Source: Aquisalinus luteolus (GTDB lineage Bacteria > Pseudomonadota > Alphaproteobacteria > Caulobacterales > Parvularculaceae). Taken from it: DNA of 64,000 bases. The number at the start of each line of letters is the position of its first letter. The stretch's first letter is position 1. The notes beneath the pieces were generated by a model. The model worked only from the letters and a program-made list of their open reading frames with translations, was not told the DNA's origin and ran no database searches. Of this stretch, positions 54,551-63,833 are shown piece by piece. The position numbers were made by a program, and so were the translations under genes. Location: assembly GCF_009712425.2 (NCBI RefSeq), contig NZ_VCJR02000002.1:682001-746000 (forward strand), in the 5' to 3' direction.

Positions 54551-55276
54551 CTATTTCTTGCCGAAGATATCGCCGGTCGCCTTGATCATCGATGAGGCCG
54601 ACTGGGCGATATTCATCAGGCTTTCGATGGCAAGCGCCAGTTCCGGCACGTCCTGCGACAGGGCGTGATTATAAAGCCCGGCATTGCGCGCGAAGGACGA
54701 GGTGAAGATCCGGTAGTTGTAATAGAACGTTTCCACCATGCGATATTCACCCTGCGGCAGGCCTTCCAGCTTTTCCCGGTTTCGTTCATAGGCGGACATA
54801 TCGCGGGCGTGGGCGACATCGTTGATCGCCTGTGTGACGCCGTTCATCTCCCGCAAAAGCCGCATGATGAAATGGCGCAGGATGTCGCGCTGCTGGGCCT
54901 CGGTCGTCGCGGCCTTCATCGCCTCGGCCATCTGGACCTGTTCGCGCTCCAGCCAGTTGCCGAAGGAGGCAAGGTTAAAGCGCAGCTTGTCGAGGAAATC
55001 GAGTTTCTGCTCGATATCGATCAGCACCGGCTTGCACACATTGGACAGCTTGTTGGTCAGCCCCTTGTGCATGCGCACGACCGCGAACCGGCCGACGGAA
55101 ACGATGATCTTGGCGATTTCGTTGAACCCCTGGATATTCAGCGGGTCGACGCCCTCATAGCTGCTTTTCTCAAGCGAAACGGAAGACAGTCGCATATGGC
55201 TGCAATGGGTGCCGTCAAACGAGATGGCATCGCTGATCGCCATGCGGTCGACCACAAGATCAGTTTCAATGTGCAT
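54551..55276 (-). CDS. Conserved hypothetical protein, helical
   Basis: 241 residues. Mostly alpha-helical with charged amphipathic stretches (RMHKGLTNKLSNVCKPVLID, LEREQVQMAEAMKAATTEAQ, RHFIMRLLREMNGVTQAIND). No signal peptide or membrane span. No known domain recognised. It is convergent with the small membrane protein gene, with 2 bases between the stops. Confidence 0.65.
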   Translation of the reverse strand: MHIETDLVVDRMAISDAISFDGTHCSHMRLSSVSLEKSSYEGVDPLNIQGFNEIAKIIVSVGRFAVVRMHKGLTNKLSNVCKPVLIDIEQKLDFLDKLRFNLASFGNWLEREQVQMAEAMKAATTEAQQRDILRHFIMRLLREMNGVTQAINDVAHARDMSAYERNREKLEGLPQGEYRMVETFYYNYRIFTSSFARNAGLYNHALSQDVPELALAIESLMNIAQSASSMIKATGDIFGKK

Positions 55277-55410
55277 TAAGATACTCCCCAGACTGTTCCC
55301 ACGGGAGCCAGACTAACTACCGACCGGGTTATTTCAAGCCAAAATGCCCGCTTCATCCATCCTCTTGCACCCCCTCGCCAAGGCGGTTCAGTCCCGCTAA
55401 GATGAGACCC

Positions 55411-55638
55411 ATGAACATTCTGAACTCATTCAAGAGCGGCAAGGCCGTGCTGGAATATCTCGATGGCGATTTCGACGTGATCGAGCCGGGTGCCTATGTC
55501 GAATGCGCCGTGACGGGGAAGAAAATCCCGCTGGAAGCGCTGAAATACTGGAGTGTGGACCGGCAGGAGGCCTATGCCGATGCCGCCACGGCGAACGAGG
55601 CCATCATCAAGGCGATGCAGGAGGACGGCAAATGGTAA
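55411..55638 (+). CDS. DUF2093 protein
   Basis: 75 residues from ATG 55411 (ATG 55402 also in frame). The core YLDGDFDVIEPGAYVECAVT, GKKIPLEALKYWSVDRQEAY is the DUF2093 signature, an alphaproteobacterial family often found near lpxK. In many relatives it stands directly after lpxK; here it is several kilobases away and next to an M23 peptidase. Function unknown. Its stop overlaps the next start. Confidence 0.87.
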   Translation: MNILNSFKSGKAVLEYLDGDFDVIEPGAYVECAVTGKKIPLEALKYWSVDRQEAYADAATANEAIIKAMQEDGKW

Positions 55639-56630
55639 GGCGTGTTTCGATGATGCTGGCGGGTGCCGCTGCGACCGCCCTGTGTGTCACCATGGCGGTG
55701 GCGCAGGCCGATGACGACAAGGTCTCCAATGGCGGCGACGCGATGAAAGCCGCGCTAAAGGCGACCGGCTATCAGGGCGAGCCGGGCAAGATCGAATCCT
55801 CCCTCAACGACACGAAAATTGCCTCGCTGCAGATTGATGAGTTCAAAAGCAGTGTGTCCCGTGCCGACGCTGCCCAGATTGTTGGCGACCTGGTCCAGGG
55901 CGGGCTTGGTATCGGTCAGACCCTGCCGGGAGCGACTGTAACTCTCGATGGCCGTGATGTTGCCGTCGATGGGGAAGGTCGTTTCATTATTGGGTTCGAC
56001 CGCGATCATCCAAAGGCAGCCGAGGTCGTAATTTTGCTGCCCGATGGCAGTGCTCCCATACAGCGCGTTCTGGCGATCGCGCCACGCGATTTCCCGACTC
56101 AGAGCCTGACCCTCGACCAGAGCAAGGTATCGGGCTTTACCGAGGCGCAGCTGGAGGAGATTCGTGTCTCTACCGCCAAAAAGGACGCCGCTCGCGCCAA
56201 GCCAAGTCCGCGCACGGCGTATTGGGCCAACGGTTTCGTGTGGCCCGTCACGGGGCCTATCTCCGGCGTGTTCGGGTCCCAGCGCATCCTGAATGGTGAG
56301 CCGAAGAGGCCACATTCCGGTGTCGATGTCGCCGCGCCGACCGGCAGTGACATCGTTGCCCCGGCGGACGGCATCGTCACGCTGGCGGAGACAGGCATGT
56401 ATTTCGAGGGCGGTCTCGTCTTCATCGACCACGGCCAGGGCCTTGAAAGCGCGCTGATGCACATGTCCCGTGTCGATGTTGAGGCGGGCGACGAGGTCAA
56501 GAAGGGTGATGTCATCGGTGCTGTGGGTGCCACGGGCCGGGCAACCGGGCCGCACCTGCACTGGTCGCTGAAATGGCAGGACCGACTGGTCGACGCCCAG
56601 CTCGTCGTCGGCGAGATGCCGGACTCCTGA
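55632..56630 (+). CDS. M23-family (LytM) peptidase, exported
   Basis: 332 residues from ATG 55632, overlapping the DUF2093 end by 7 bases. Signal peptide ends near VAQA. A N-terminal region of about 200 residues (perhaps a carboxypeptidase-regulatory-like strand set) precedes the M23 catalytic domain: VFGSQRILNGEPKRPHSGVD gives the first His-x3-Asp, and ATGPHLHWSLKW the second His pair. It probably cleaves peptidoglycan cross-links in the periplasm, or acts on an unknown protein. Confidence 0.9.
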   Translation: MVRRVSMMLAGAAATALCVTMAVAQADDDKVSNGGDAMKAALKATGYQGEPGKIESSLNDTKIASLQIDEFKSSVSRADAAQIVGDLVQGGLGIGQTLPGATVTLDGRDVAVDGEGRFIIGFDRDHPKAAEVVILLPDGSAPIQRVLAIAPRDFPTQSLTLDQSKVSGFTEAQLEEIRVSTAKKDAARAKPSPRTAYWANGFVWPVTGPISGVFGSQRILNGEPKRPHSGVDVAAPTGSDIVAPADGIVTLAETGMYFEGGLVFIDHGQGLESALMHMSRVDVEAGDEVKKGDVIGAVGATGRATGPHLHWSLKWQDRLVDAQLVVGEMPDS

Positions 56631-56662
56631 TATCTGTAAAGACCTGATTATTGAGGCTTACC

Positions 56663-57106
56663 ATGATCCGCTTGCTGACCATTATCACTCTTGTTTTCTC
56701 ACTTGCTGCCTGCGGTGGCGGTGAGCCTGATTCCGCCGTGCCCACCGATGATCAGCCAGCAGTCGATGCCCCGGCAGAAGCTGGTGGCGAGACTGCCACG
56801 GACGAGGGCGCGCAGTCAGGCGGTCGGGATTACCTGAACAGTGAAGGGCAGGAGACAGGGGCCATGTGTGGTGGCCTTGCAGGCCTGACCTGCGCCAATG
56901 CCTCAGACTATTGCGCCTTTGATGAAGGCCAGTGCTGGATGCCAGATGCCGCCGGCACCTGCCAGCCCAAGCCGGAAATGTGCACCCAGCAATATGAACC
57001 TGTCTGCGGCTGCGACGGCGAGACCTATGGCAATGCCTGCTCGGCGGCCTCAGCCGGTGTCAGCATCATGAGCCAGGGCGAGTGCGCTGAGGGCGGTGAA
57101 GAGTAA
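56663..57106 (+). CDS. Kazal-type inhibitor lipoprotein
   Basis: 147 residues from ATG 56663. Signal peptide with lipobox SLAAC. An acidic linker leads to a Cys-rich part: MCGGLAGLTCANASDYCAFD, QCWMPDAAGTCQPKPEMC, then the Kazal core TQQYEPVCGCDGETYGNACS and SIMSQGEC. Kazal domains inhibit serine proteases by a tight loop; such bacterial lipoproteins probably protect the surface from host or prey proteases. The target is not known. Followed by the branched element at 57154. Confidence 0.88.
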   Translation: MIRLLTIITLVFSLAACGGGEPDSAVPTDDQPAVDAPAEAGGETATDEGAQSGGRDYLNSEGQETGAMCGGLAGLTCANASDYCAFDEGQCWMPDAAGTCQPKPEMCTQQYEPVCGCDGETYGNACSAASAGVSIMSQGECAEGGEE

Positions 57107-57153
57107 GTCTCTTAATCGCCGTACTCCATTGCAGAAGTTCCCTTTTTGGCAAT

Positions 57154-57279
57154 CAAGGTCTGTAAGACAGAAACTGTCTTACAGACCTTGGCCGATTGTC
57201 CTTACACCACCCATTCCTTGTCAAGGATGAACCGCTTCGCGGCGCCGAAGGCGTCCTTGACAATGAATGGGTGGTGTAA
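57154..57279 (+). repeat. Branched palindromic intergenic element, copy 2
   Basis: Plus strand order: hairpin A (57155-57189; arms AAGGTCTGTAAGACAG / CTGTCTTACAGACCTT, loop AAA), link GGCCGATTGTC, then stem B (57202-57279) with 26-base arms (TTACACCACCCATTC, then GTCAAGGA) holding one mismatch. The loop folds into CCGC-TTC-GCGG and CGCC-GAA-GGCG. It lies 48 bases after the Kazal gene and 22 bases before the end of the convergent ABC transporter gene. The core aligns with copy 1 at 42321-42448. Confidence 0.86.
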
Positions 57280-57300
57280 TAGCGGCTGGCGCTTCGCTTA

Positions 57301-59181
57301 TCAGTCTTCCCGGAACTGCAGCGCGGCGAGGCGTGAGTAAATCCCGCCCTGGTTGAGCAGTTCTTCATGAGTGCCCTGCTCGACGATCCGTCCACGGTCC
57401 ATCACGCAGATCAGGTCGGCATCGCGTACGGTCGACAGGCGGTGGGCGATGGCGAGAGTTGTACGCCCTTCGGTCAGCCGCCCTAGCGCTTCCTGCACTT
57501 TCCGTTCGCTCTCGGCATCGAGGGCCGAGGTTGCCTCGTCGAGCAGCAGGATCGGCGCATTCTTCAGGAAGGCGCGGGCAAGCGCGATACGCTGGCGCTG
57601 ACCGCCTGACAAATTGTTGCCGGCATCGCCGACGCGGGTCTGGTAGCCATCTGGAAGCGCACGGATGAACTCGTCCGACGCTGCCGCCTTTGCCGCCGCG
57701 ATCACCTGTTCCTCGCTTGCTTCCCAGTCGCCGAAGCGGATATTGGCCTCGACACTGTCGTCGAACAGCACCGCTTCCTGGCTGACAAGGGCGATGTGCT
57801 CGCGCAGGGATTTCAGCGTCAGCCCGCGCACATCCTGCCCGTCGATCGTGATGGTGCCCGCCGCGATATCATAGAGCCGGGGCAAGAGGTTGAAGAGGGT
57901 GGACTTGCCCGCGCCACTCTCGCCGACCAGCGCCACCATCTGGCCGGCGGGCACAGTCAATGAAAAGTCGTCGATCGCGGCCTCGCCACCCGGATAGGCA
58001 AAGCGCACATCCGCGAACTCGATACTCGCGCCCGTATCGCCGCCGGACAAGACCAGCTCCTTCGCATCTGGCGCATCGGTAATTTCCGGCTTGCGGTCGA
58101 TGACCCAGAAGATGCGCTCCAGTGCGGCAAGGCCTTCCTGCAAAACGGCGTTCAGCGTGCCGATGGACCGGGCCGGCTGCGACAGCAGCGTGAGGATGAC
58201 CACAAAAGCGATCAGCTGTTCGCCGGTCAGGTTCCCGGTCGAGAAGCGCCAGGCGGCGGCGCCGATCACGGCGGCAACGGCGATGGCCCCGACGACCATG
58301 ATCATCGGATCATTGGCCGAGCGCATCTGCACGAACCGGAACAGCAGCGAATGCCTCTCCTCGAAGGACGCATTGGCGCGTTTCTTCTCATACTCTTCGA
58401 GATTATAGGTTTTCACCATCCGTGCGCCGCGCATGGATTCGGCGAGCTGCCCGGTCATGTCGCCGATCTGGTTCTGCACGCCGGAGGCATATTTACGCAG
58501 GCGCCTGCCGATCCAAGTCACCGGCAGGCCGATGGTCGGATAGATCAGCGCGACGATCAGGAACAGGACCCAGTCATACAGCGCCATCATGGTCAGCAGA
58601 ACCAGCAGCCGGAAGATGTCGCGTATGGCATTCGGCACCCGGGTCAGGCTTTCGCGCAATGTCGTCGTGTCATTGGTAAAGCGCGAAACGAGCTGGCCAG
58701 AGCCGTCTTCGCGCGTCTGGGCGTAATCGTAGTTCAGGAAATTGCCGAACATCCCCTTTTGCAGGTCGCGCAGCACACCAATGGCCGCGGCGTTGGTCGA
58801 CAGGGAATAGAGATATTGCGAGCCGGCGTTAAGGCAGCCGGCGGTCAGCAACAGGACCGGACCCCAGACCATGACATTGGCCGGCGTCGGCTCAAGGGGA
58901 ATGTAGTCCATGAAGGACCGCCCGCCATCGGCCGCTGCCTGCCGTCCGGTGTCGAAGGAGGCGAAGACCCATTCGATGATCACCGGGAACAGGGCTTCGG
59001 CCACAGCGAGCGTGACCATGAACAGGACGGCGGAGCCAAGCTGTGGCCAGTAGCGCACCATGTAGCCGCGCCACAGCCGGACCATCAGCGACAGGGACAC
59101 GCCCTTTTTCTTATCCTCGATCTGCTTTTCGGCCACATGCTTCTCGTGAAAATGCCTTGTGAAACGGGACTTTGCGGTCAC
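57301..59181 (-). CDS. MsbA-like ABC transporter (fused membrane and ATPase domains)
   Basis: 626 residues with six N-terminal membrane segments, then an ATPase domain: Walker A GESGAGKST near residue 412, LSGGQRQRIALARAF near 523, Walker B ILLLDEATSALD near 543. The closeness to waaA and lpxK suggests lipid A-core flipping, the MsbA role. An ordinary multidrug exporter remains possible. The gene begins 33 bases from the amidohydrolase stop on the same strand. Confidence 0.86.
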   Translation of the reverse strand: MTAKSRFTRHFHEKHVAEKQIEDKKKGVSLSLMVRLWRGYMVRYWPQLGSAVLFMVTLAVAEALFPVIIEWVFASFDTGRQAAADGGRSFMDYIPLEPTPANVMVWGPVLLLTAGCLNAGSQYLYSLSTNAAAIGVLRDLQKGMFGNFLNYDYAQTREDGSGQLVSRFTNDTTTLRESLTRVPNAIRDIFRLLVLLTMMALYDWVLFLIVALIYPTIGLPVTWIGRRLRKYASGVQNQIGDMTGQLAESMRGARMVKTYNLEEYEKKRANASFEERHSLLFRFVQMRSANDPMIMVVGAIAVAAVIGAAAWRFSTGNLTGEQLIAFVVILTLLSQPARSIGTLNAVLQEGLAALERIFWVIDRKPEITDAPDAKELVLSGGDTGASIEFADVRFAYPGGEAAIDDFSLTVPAGQMVALVGESGAGKSTLFNLLPRLYDIAAGTITIDGQDVRGLTLKSLREHIALVSQEAVLFDDSVEANIRFGDWEASEEQVIAAAKAAASDEFIRALPDGYQTRVGDAGNNLSGGQRQRIALARAFLKNAPILLLDEATSALDAESERKVQEALGRLTEGRTTLAIAHRLSTVRDADLICVMDRGRIVEQGTHEELLNQGGIYSRLAALQFRED

Positions 59182-59214
59182 CCGGCCTGTTTTGCAACCG
59201 GCAGCTATCGGTCT

Positions 59215-60558
59215 CTATTCAGCGGGGGCGAGGCCGGTAATGCCGTCGAGCTCGGAAAAGGCGGGCGGGGTCGCTTCTTCCTCTGACAGGGCGCGGCCTT
59301 TCACGACGATCATGCGCGGCGCGCCAAGGCGGGAGAAAACCTCCGAAAAGCTGCGGCCACGGAAGATGACGAGGTCGGCGGCCGCGCCCGGTTTCAGGCT
59401 GTTGCCATCCTGCAGGCCGATCAGCCGGTCGGGCACGGCGGCAACGGCATCGGCCCAAGGGCCCCAGCTCATGTCGGCATGGCCGATGCGGGCAGTCTCA
59501 CGGAACACCTCGACCAGGTCATGGTCGCCATAGGGGTGGAAGGCGTCACGGCAATTGTCGGACCCGAACGCAACCGGCACCCCGGCAGCGCGCAGCAGGT
59601 GGATCGGCGCCAGCCCGCGATAGACCGGTGTCGAGGCCGCGTCGCGGCCCAAGAGGTAGATATTGGTCATCGGCAGGGCAACGACGCCAATGCCAGCCTC
59701 GGCAACCCTGTCGGCGATCCGCTCTGCCTCGTCAGCCGGTTTCAGCGACAGCGAACAGCAATGGCCGCAGACGATATTGCCCTGCCAGTTCCGGTGGATC
59801 GCTTCTTCCGCGATCAGGGACAATCCGTTTGATGTCGGGTCAAGGTTTTCATCCGTGTGAAAATCGATGGGCAGGTCGTGCCGCTCGGCAAGGTCGAAAG
59901 CGCGCCTTACCTGCGCTGCCGCCTCAGGGCCGTGATAGAGTACAGGGCCGAGCACGCCATTATACTGCGCCGTCAATGCGGCGACCTCATCGCCATACTC
60001 ATCCATCAGCTTCGCTGCGCCTAGGGAGGCACAGGGCTGCAGCGCGATGCGGTCGGCCCAGCGTTCACGCAAATCGGAAAAGGCTTCCCATGTCGGCTGG
60101 GTGCGGCCCTTCTGGCTGTCGAGATGGGTGCGGATAGAGCGTGTGCCGTGGGCGAGGGCGCATTTCAGGGCGAACTCCATGCGGGCGTTCGCGTCCTCAT
60201 GGCTCCATGGCGCGGTGCGGTCGGCCTTCGCCGCTTCCTTGGCGCCGTTGAATGTGCCGTCGCGGTTAGGCGCGCGATGCCATGTCTGGGACTTGTCGAT
60301 ATGGGTGTGCAAATCTGCCATGCGCGTCCAGACATGGGCATTGCCAGCGCGGACCACAGCCAGTTGAGTTTCCGGGGCAGCCTCGGCGGGCCAGACCGCC
60401 TCGACCAGGCCCTTGGCGTCAATATCGAGGCTGACGCGATAGCAGCCATCCTGCGTCGGCTTCAGGCCCAGTTTTTCGGCAATCGCGACCGAAACCATGC
60501 CAATCGGCACGGTGGCATCGGCAAGGCGCCAGGGACCTGTTTGAGGAATCGATATCAT
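59215..60558 (-). CDS. Cytosine deaminase-like amidohydrolase
   Basis: 447 residues from ATG 60558. Metal ligands are ADLHTHIDKSQTWHRAP (HxH), DFHTDENLDP, GHCCSLSL and VAFGSDNCRDAFHPYG (metal Asp), following the CodA pattern. FKLKPG-like NSLKPGAAADLVIFRG is conserved. It likely deaminates a cytosine-like or related ring. No pyrimidine neighbours; it sits inside a lipid A-type cluster, which is odd. No strong ribosome site. Confidence 0.85.
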   Translation of the reverse strand: MISIPQTGPWRLADATVPIGMVSVAIAEKLGLKPTQDGCYRVSLDIDAKGLVEAVWPAEAAPETQLAVVRAGNAHVWTRMADLHTHIDKSQTWHRAPNRDGTFNGAKEAAKADRTAPWSHEDANARMEFALKCALAHGTRSIRTHLDSQKGRTQPTWEAFSDLRERWADRIALQPCASLGAAKLMDEYGDEVAALTAQYNGVLGPVLYHGPEAAAQVRRAFDLAERHDLPIDFHTDENLDPTSNGLSLIAEEAIHRNWQGNIVCGHCCSLSLKPADEAERIADRVAEAGIGVVALPMTNIYLLGRDAASTPVYRGLAPIHLLRAAGVPVAFGSDNCRDAFHPYGDHDLVEVFRETARIGHADMSWGPWADAVAAVPDRLIGLQDGNSLKPGAAADLVIFRGRSFSEVFSRLGAPRMIVVKGRALSEEEATPPAFSELDGITGLAPAE

Positions 60559-60724
60559 GAGCGTGGCAGGCTTCCTTCGATAGCGGGGCAGGCACACTAC
60601 CACAAATATGGTTTCCGCAAGCTTCTTTCTGATTAAAGGCCGTTCAGGAGCGCGTCAGTTTCTTTTGCGCTTGCAGCATAACATGCTAGGACCCGTACCC
60701 TGTTCAACCGGGCAATTTCTCTTC

Positions 60725-61465
60725 ATGGCCAAGAACGCAAAAGCAAATCCTTTCCTGATGTGGGTGCTCGGCTGGGCCGGGCCGGCCTGGATCAATCTCG
60801 TCAAATGGACGACGAAAACCGAGGTGATTGGCCGGGAAAATTTCGACCAGGTCATGAATTCGGAAGAGGGCTTCATCGTCGCCTTTTGGCATTCGCGCAT
60901 CCTGATGATGGTACCCATGCGCCAGCTGTATAAGGGAAAAAGGTTCTGGTTCATGATTTCAGAGCATCGCGACGGCGACATGATCGCGAGAGCCGTGGAG
61001 CGTTTCGACATCTCCTTTGCCCGGGGGTCGACCATGAACCAGCGCAAGAAGGACAAGAAAAAGGGTGGAGCCGACGCACTTCGCACTCTTCTGAAAGCCT
61101 TGAAAGAAGGTGAAGGAGTTGGGCTGACACCTGACGGCCCGCGCGGCCCGCGCCAGCGCTGCCAGGCCGGAGTGGCCCAGCTCGCCAGGTTGTCGGGGGC
61201 AAAGGTCTATCCCGTCGGTTATGCCTCGAAGCGGGCGAAAATCCTGGACAGCTGGGACAGGTTTCACATGCCTCTACCGTTTACAAAGGGGTGCTATGTT
61301 TTCGGGGAGGGAATTTGCGTCACCGGCAATACCCCGGAAGAGATGGAGGCCTCAAGGCTGGAAATCGAGGCCGCGCTGAACCATGTTACAAAAATCGCCG
61401 ACGAGACAATGGGCCATGACCCCGTCATGCCGGCAGAACACAGGGCCACGCGACAGGATCGATGA
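60725..61465 (+). CDS. DUF374-type lysophospholipid acyltransferase-like protein
   Basis: 246 residues from ATG 60725. The acyltransferase motif is FIVAFWHSRILMMVP with the catalytic His, later GLTPDGPRGPRQRCQAGVAQ. This family regularly precedes waaA in alphaproteobacteria and is presumed to acylate envelope lipids. The stop overlaps the waaA start by 4 bases (ATGA). Confidence 0.88.
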   Translation: MAKNAKANPFLMWVLGWAGPAWINLVKWTTKTEVIGRENFDQVMNSEEGFIVAFWHSRILMMVPMRQLYKGKRFWFMISEHRDGDMIARAVERFDISFARGSTMNQRKKDKKKGGADALRTLLKALKEGEGVGLTPDGPRGPRQRCQAGVAQLARLSGAKVYPVGYASKRAKILDSWDRFHMPLPFTKGCYVFGEGICVTGNTPEEMEASRLEIEAALNHVTKIADETMGHDPVMPAEHRATRQDR

Positions 61466-62811
61466 GTAACGACAATCCGACACCGCCGCCGGGCAAACCG
61501 GCCACGAATGCGCTTTCGCTGCGAACCTATCGTGCTGCATCGCGCATCATGGGACCGTTCGTGTCGATGGCACTGAAACAGCGCCTGAAAGAGGGCAAGG
61601 AAGACCCGGCCCGGCTTGACGAGCGCCGCGGTGTCGCCAGCGTTCCAAGACCCGACGGCCCACTTGTCTGGATCCATGGCGCCAGCGTGGGGGAGAGCCT
61701 GTCGATACTGCCCCTGGTGAAGCGTCTGGGCGAGGAGCATCCCGATTATCATTTCCTCGTCACCACTGGCACAGTCACGTCTGCCGAGTTGATGGCGGAC
61801 CGCCTGCCGCCACCGGCAATCCACCAATATGCGCCGATCGATCACCCGGCCTTCGTCACCAGTTTCCTCGATCACTGGCAGCCGGATGCCTGTCTCTTTG
61901 TCGAGTCCGAGCTGTGGCCGAACCTGATTCACCTGACGAAGGCCCGGGGCGTGCCCATGGCGCTGGTCAATGGCCGTATCTCCCCAAAATCCTATGCATC
62001 CTGGAAGAACCGCAAGGATGCCGCCCGCGAGTTGCTGTCCGCCTTTCAGGTCCTGATGGCGCAGGATACGCAGAATCAGGAACGCCTTGGCGACCTTCAT
62101 GGTGGCGAGGTGCACATGTTCGGAAATCTGAAGATGACGGCAGCGCCATTGCCGGCGACGGAGGAGGAGCTGGCAAGGCTGAAGGCACAGATGGAAGGGC
62201 ATTCGGTCTGGCTTGCAGCCAGTACCCATCCGGGTGAGGAGGAAATCGTTCTCAGTGCCCACGAGCGGGCCGTCGCCCGGTTCGACAGCCTGCTGACCAT
62301 CATCGCACCGCGCCACCCCAAACGGGGCGCGGAAATTGCCGCCAAATGCGAGGCGATGGGGCTGAATGCCGCCCGCCGTTCAACGGGCGACCCGATCACG
62401 GAAAAAACACAGATCTATATCGCCGATACGCTGGGCGAATTGGGGCTTTTCTATCGCCTGTGCGATATCGCGTTTGTCGGCGGGTCGATCACGGAGATCG
62501 GCGGTCACAACCCGCTGGAGCCGGCCCTCTTGAAATGCGCCATCCTTTATGGCCCCCACATCTTCAATTTCGCCGACACCTATCGCGACATGCGCGCCTC
62601 GGGCGGCACGGCGCTGGTGCGCAACGAGCGCGACCTGTCGGCCTCTATTGTCCGCCTGCTGATGGATACGATGACGCGCGAGGCGATGGCGGAAAATGCC
62701 GAGAGCTGGGCCGTCTCCAACGCCGAGGAAGTGCTGGGCGATATCGTCGGCGCGCTGGCGCCTGTCATGCCGGGGGCATCGCCTGTCACGATCGAAGTTG
62801 GTGCGAAATGA
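61462..62811 (+). CDS. waaA: 3-deoxy-D-manno-octulosonic acid (Kdo) transferase
   Basis: 449 residues. Signatures are WIHGASVGESLSILPLVKRL, YAPIDHPAFVTSFLDHWQPD and LFVESELWPNLI, then the C-terminal GT-B domain ending VGGSITEIGGHNPLEPALLK. It transfers Kdo to lipid IVA at the inner membrane. ATGA overlap on both sides indicates co-translation with DUF374 acyltransferase and lpxK. Confidence 0.95.
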   Translation: MSNDNPTPPPGKPATNALSLRTYRAASRIMGPFVSMALKQRLKEGKEDPARLDERRGVASVPRPDGPLVWIHGASVGESLSILPLVKRLGEEHPDYHFLVTTGTVTSAELMADRLPPPAIHQYAPIDHPAFVTSFLDHWQPDACLFVESELWPNLIHLTKARGVPMALVNGRISPKSYASWKNRKDAARELLSAFQVLMAQDTQNQERLGDLHGGEVHMFGNLKMTAAPLPATEEELARLKAQMEGHSVWLAASTHPGEEEIVLSAHERAVARFDSLLTIIAPRHPKRGAEIAAKCEAMGLNAARRSTGDPITEKTQIYIADTLGELGLFYRLCDIAFVGGSITEIGGHNPLEPALLKCAILYGPHIFNFADTYRDMRASGGTALVRNERDLSASIVRLLMDTMTREAMAENAESWAVSNAEEVLGDIVGALAPVMPGASPVTIEVGAK

Positions 62812-63833
62812 CGGGTACGCCCGGTTTCTGGTGGCATCCGGACGGGGCAGGGCATCCTGTGGCGAAGCTTCTGGGGCCGATTGCCTCTCTCTATCAGACC
62901 ATCGACAGAAAGAAACGGGCTTCCAGAATTCCCTATCGTGCCTCCGGGCCGGTAATCTGTGTAGGGAACGCCTCCATGGGCGGGGTCGGGAAGACGCCCT
63001 TTTCGATCCTTCTTTCCACATTGCTGGCAGAGTCCGGCCACAAGCCCGGCTTCCTGACACGGGGCTATGGCGGGTCGGAAAAAGGCCCGGTCGAGGTCAC
63101 CGCTAATCATACATACGCAGAGATGGGCGATGAGGCGCTGCTACTGGCCCATCATGGCCCGGTCATCGTCTCCCGCGACCGCGAAGCCGGGGCCCGCATG
63201 CTGTTCGCCTCGCAATCAGCCGATGTGCTGATCATGGATGACGGGTTCCAGAACCCGTCCCTGGTCAAGGATGTCTCGTTCCTACTCGTCGATGCCGAGA
63301 CCGGCTTCGGGAACGGCCTCGTCTTCCCGGCAGGCCCCCTGCGCGAGACACCCGAACAGGCAAAGGCTAGGGCGGATGCGGTGGTCGTCGTCACGCGCCA
63401 TGCGGAGGTGGAAATTCCTGCCGATCTTGCCGACTTCGCTGGCAGCCTGCCCCTGTTCAGGGCCTGGCTGGAACCGGTGGCGGCAGAACCGGGAAAGGTT
63501 GTTGCCTTCTGCGGCATAGGCCGGCCTGCAAAATTCTATGCGACGCTGGAACGGGCTGGATATACGCTTGCCGCCACACGCGATTTTCCGGACCATCATG
63601 CATGGAAAGCGGGCGACCTTTCTGAACTGCAAGCCCTTGCGGCGCAGCATGACGCACCATTGATCACCACGCAAAAGGATCATGTCCGCCTGCCCGTTGA
63701 CATTCGCGACAGTGTGAAGACGCTGTCGGTGCGTATGGCGGTTGACGATCCGGCACGGTTGGGCGAGTTGTTGGCGCCTCGACTGGGGGCGGCGGAAAAA
63801 GCAGGCAGGACTGACAGGGCAGGCAGCAGATGA
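62808..63833 (+). CDS. lpxK: Tetraacyldisaccharide 4'-kinase
   Basis: 341 residues from ATG 62808 (the longer frame is antisense-free but has no start support). P-loop GNASMGGVGKTPF at about 53-65, then FLTRGYGGSEKGPVEV, DEALLLAHHGPVIVSRDR and VLIMDDGFQNPSL. Phosphorylates the 4' position of lipid A precursor at the inner membrane. It overlaps waaA and the next gene by 4 bases each. Confidence 0.95.
   Translation: MTGTPGFWWHPDGAGHPVAKLLGPIASLYQTIDRKKRASRIPYRASGPVICVGNASMGGVGKTPFSILLSTLLAESGHKPGFLTRGYGGSEKGPVEVTANHTYAEMGDEALLLAHHGPVIVSRDREAGARMLFASQSADVLIMDDGFQNPSLVKDVSFLLVDAETGFGNGLVFPAGPLRETPEQAKARADAVVVVTRHAEVEIPADLADFAGSLPLFRAWLEPVAAEPGKVVAFCGIGRPAKFYATLERAGYTLAATRDFPDHHAWKAGDLSELQALAAQHDAPLITTQKDHVRLPVDIRDSVKTLSVRMAVDDPARLGELLAPRLGAAEKAGRTDRAGSR

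Noticed and set aside
57154-57279. IS200/IS605-type REP element with HUH transposase
   Set aside because: No HUH transposase is seen and the outer arms vary, which conserved IS ends do not.
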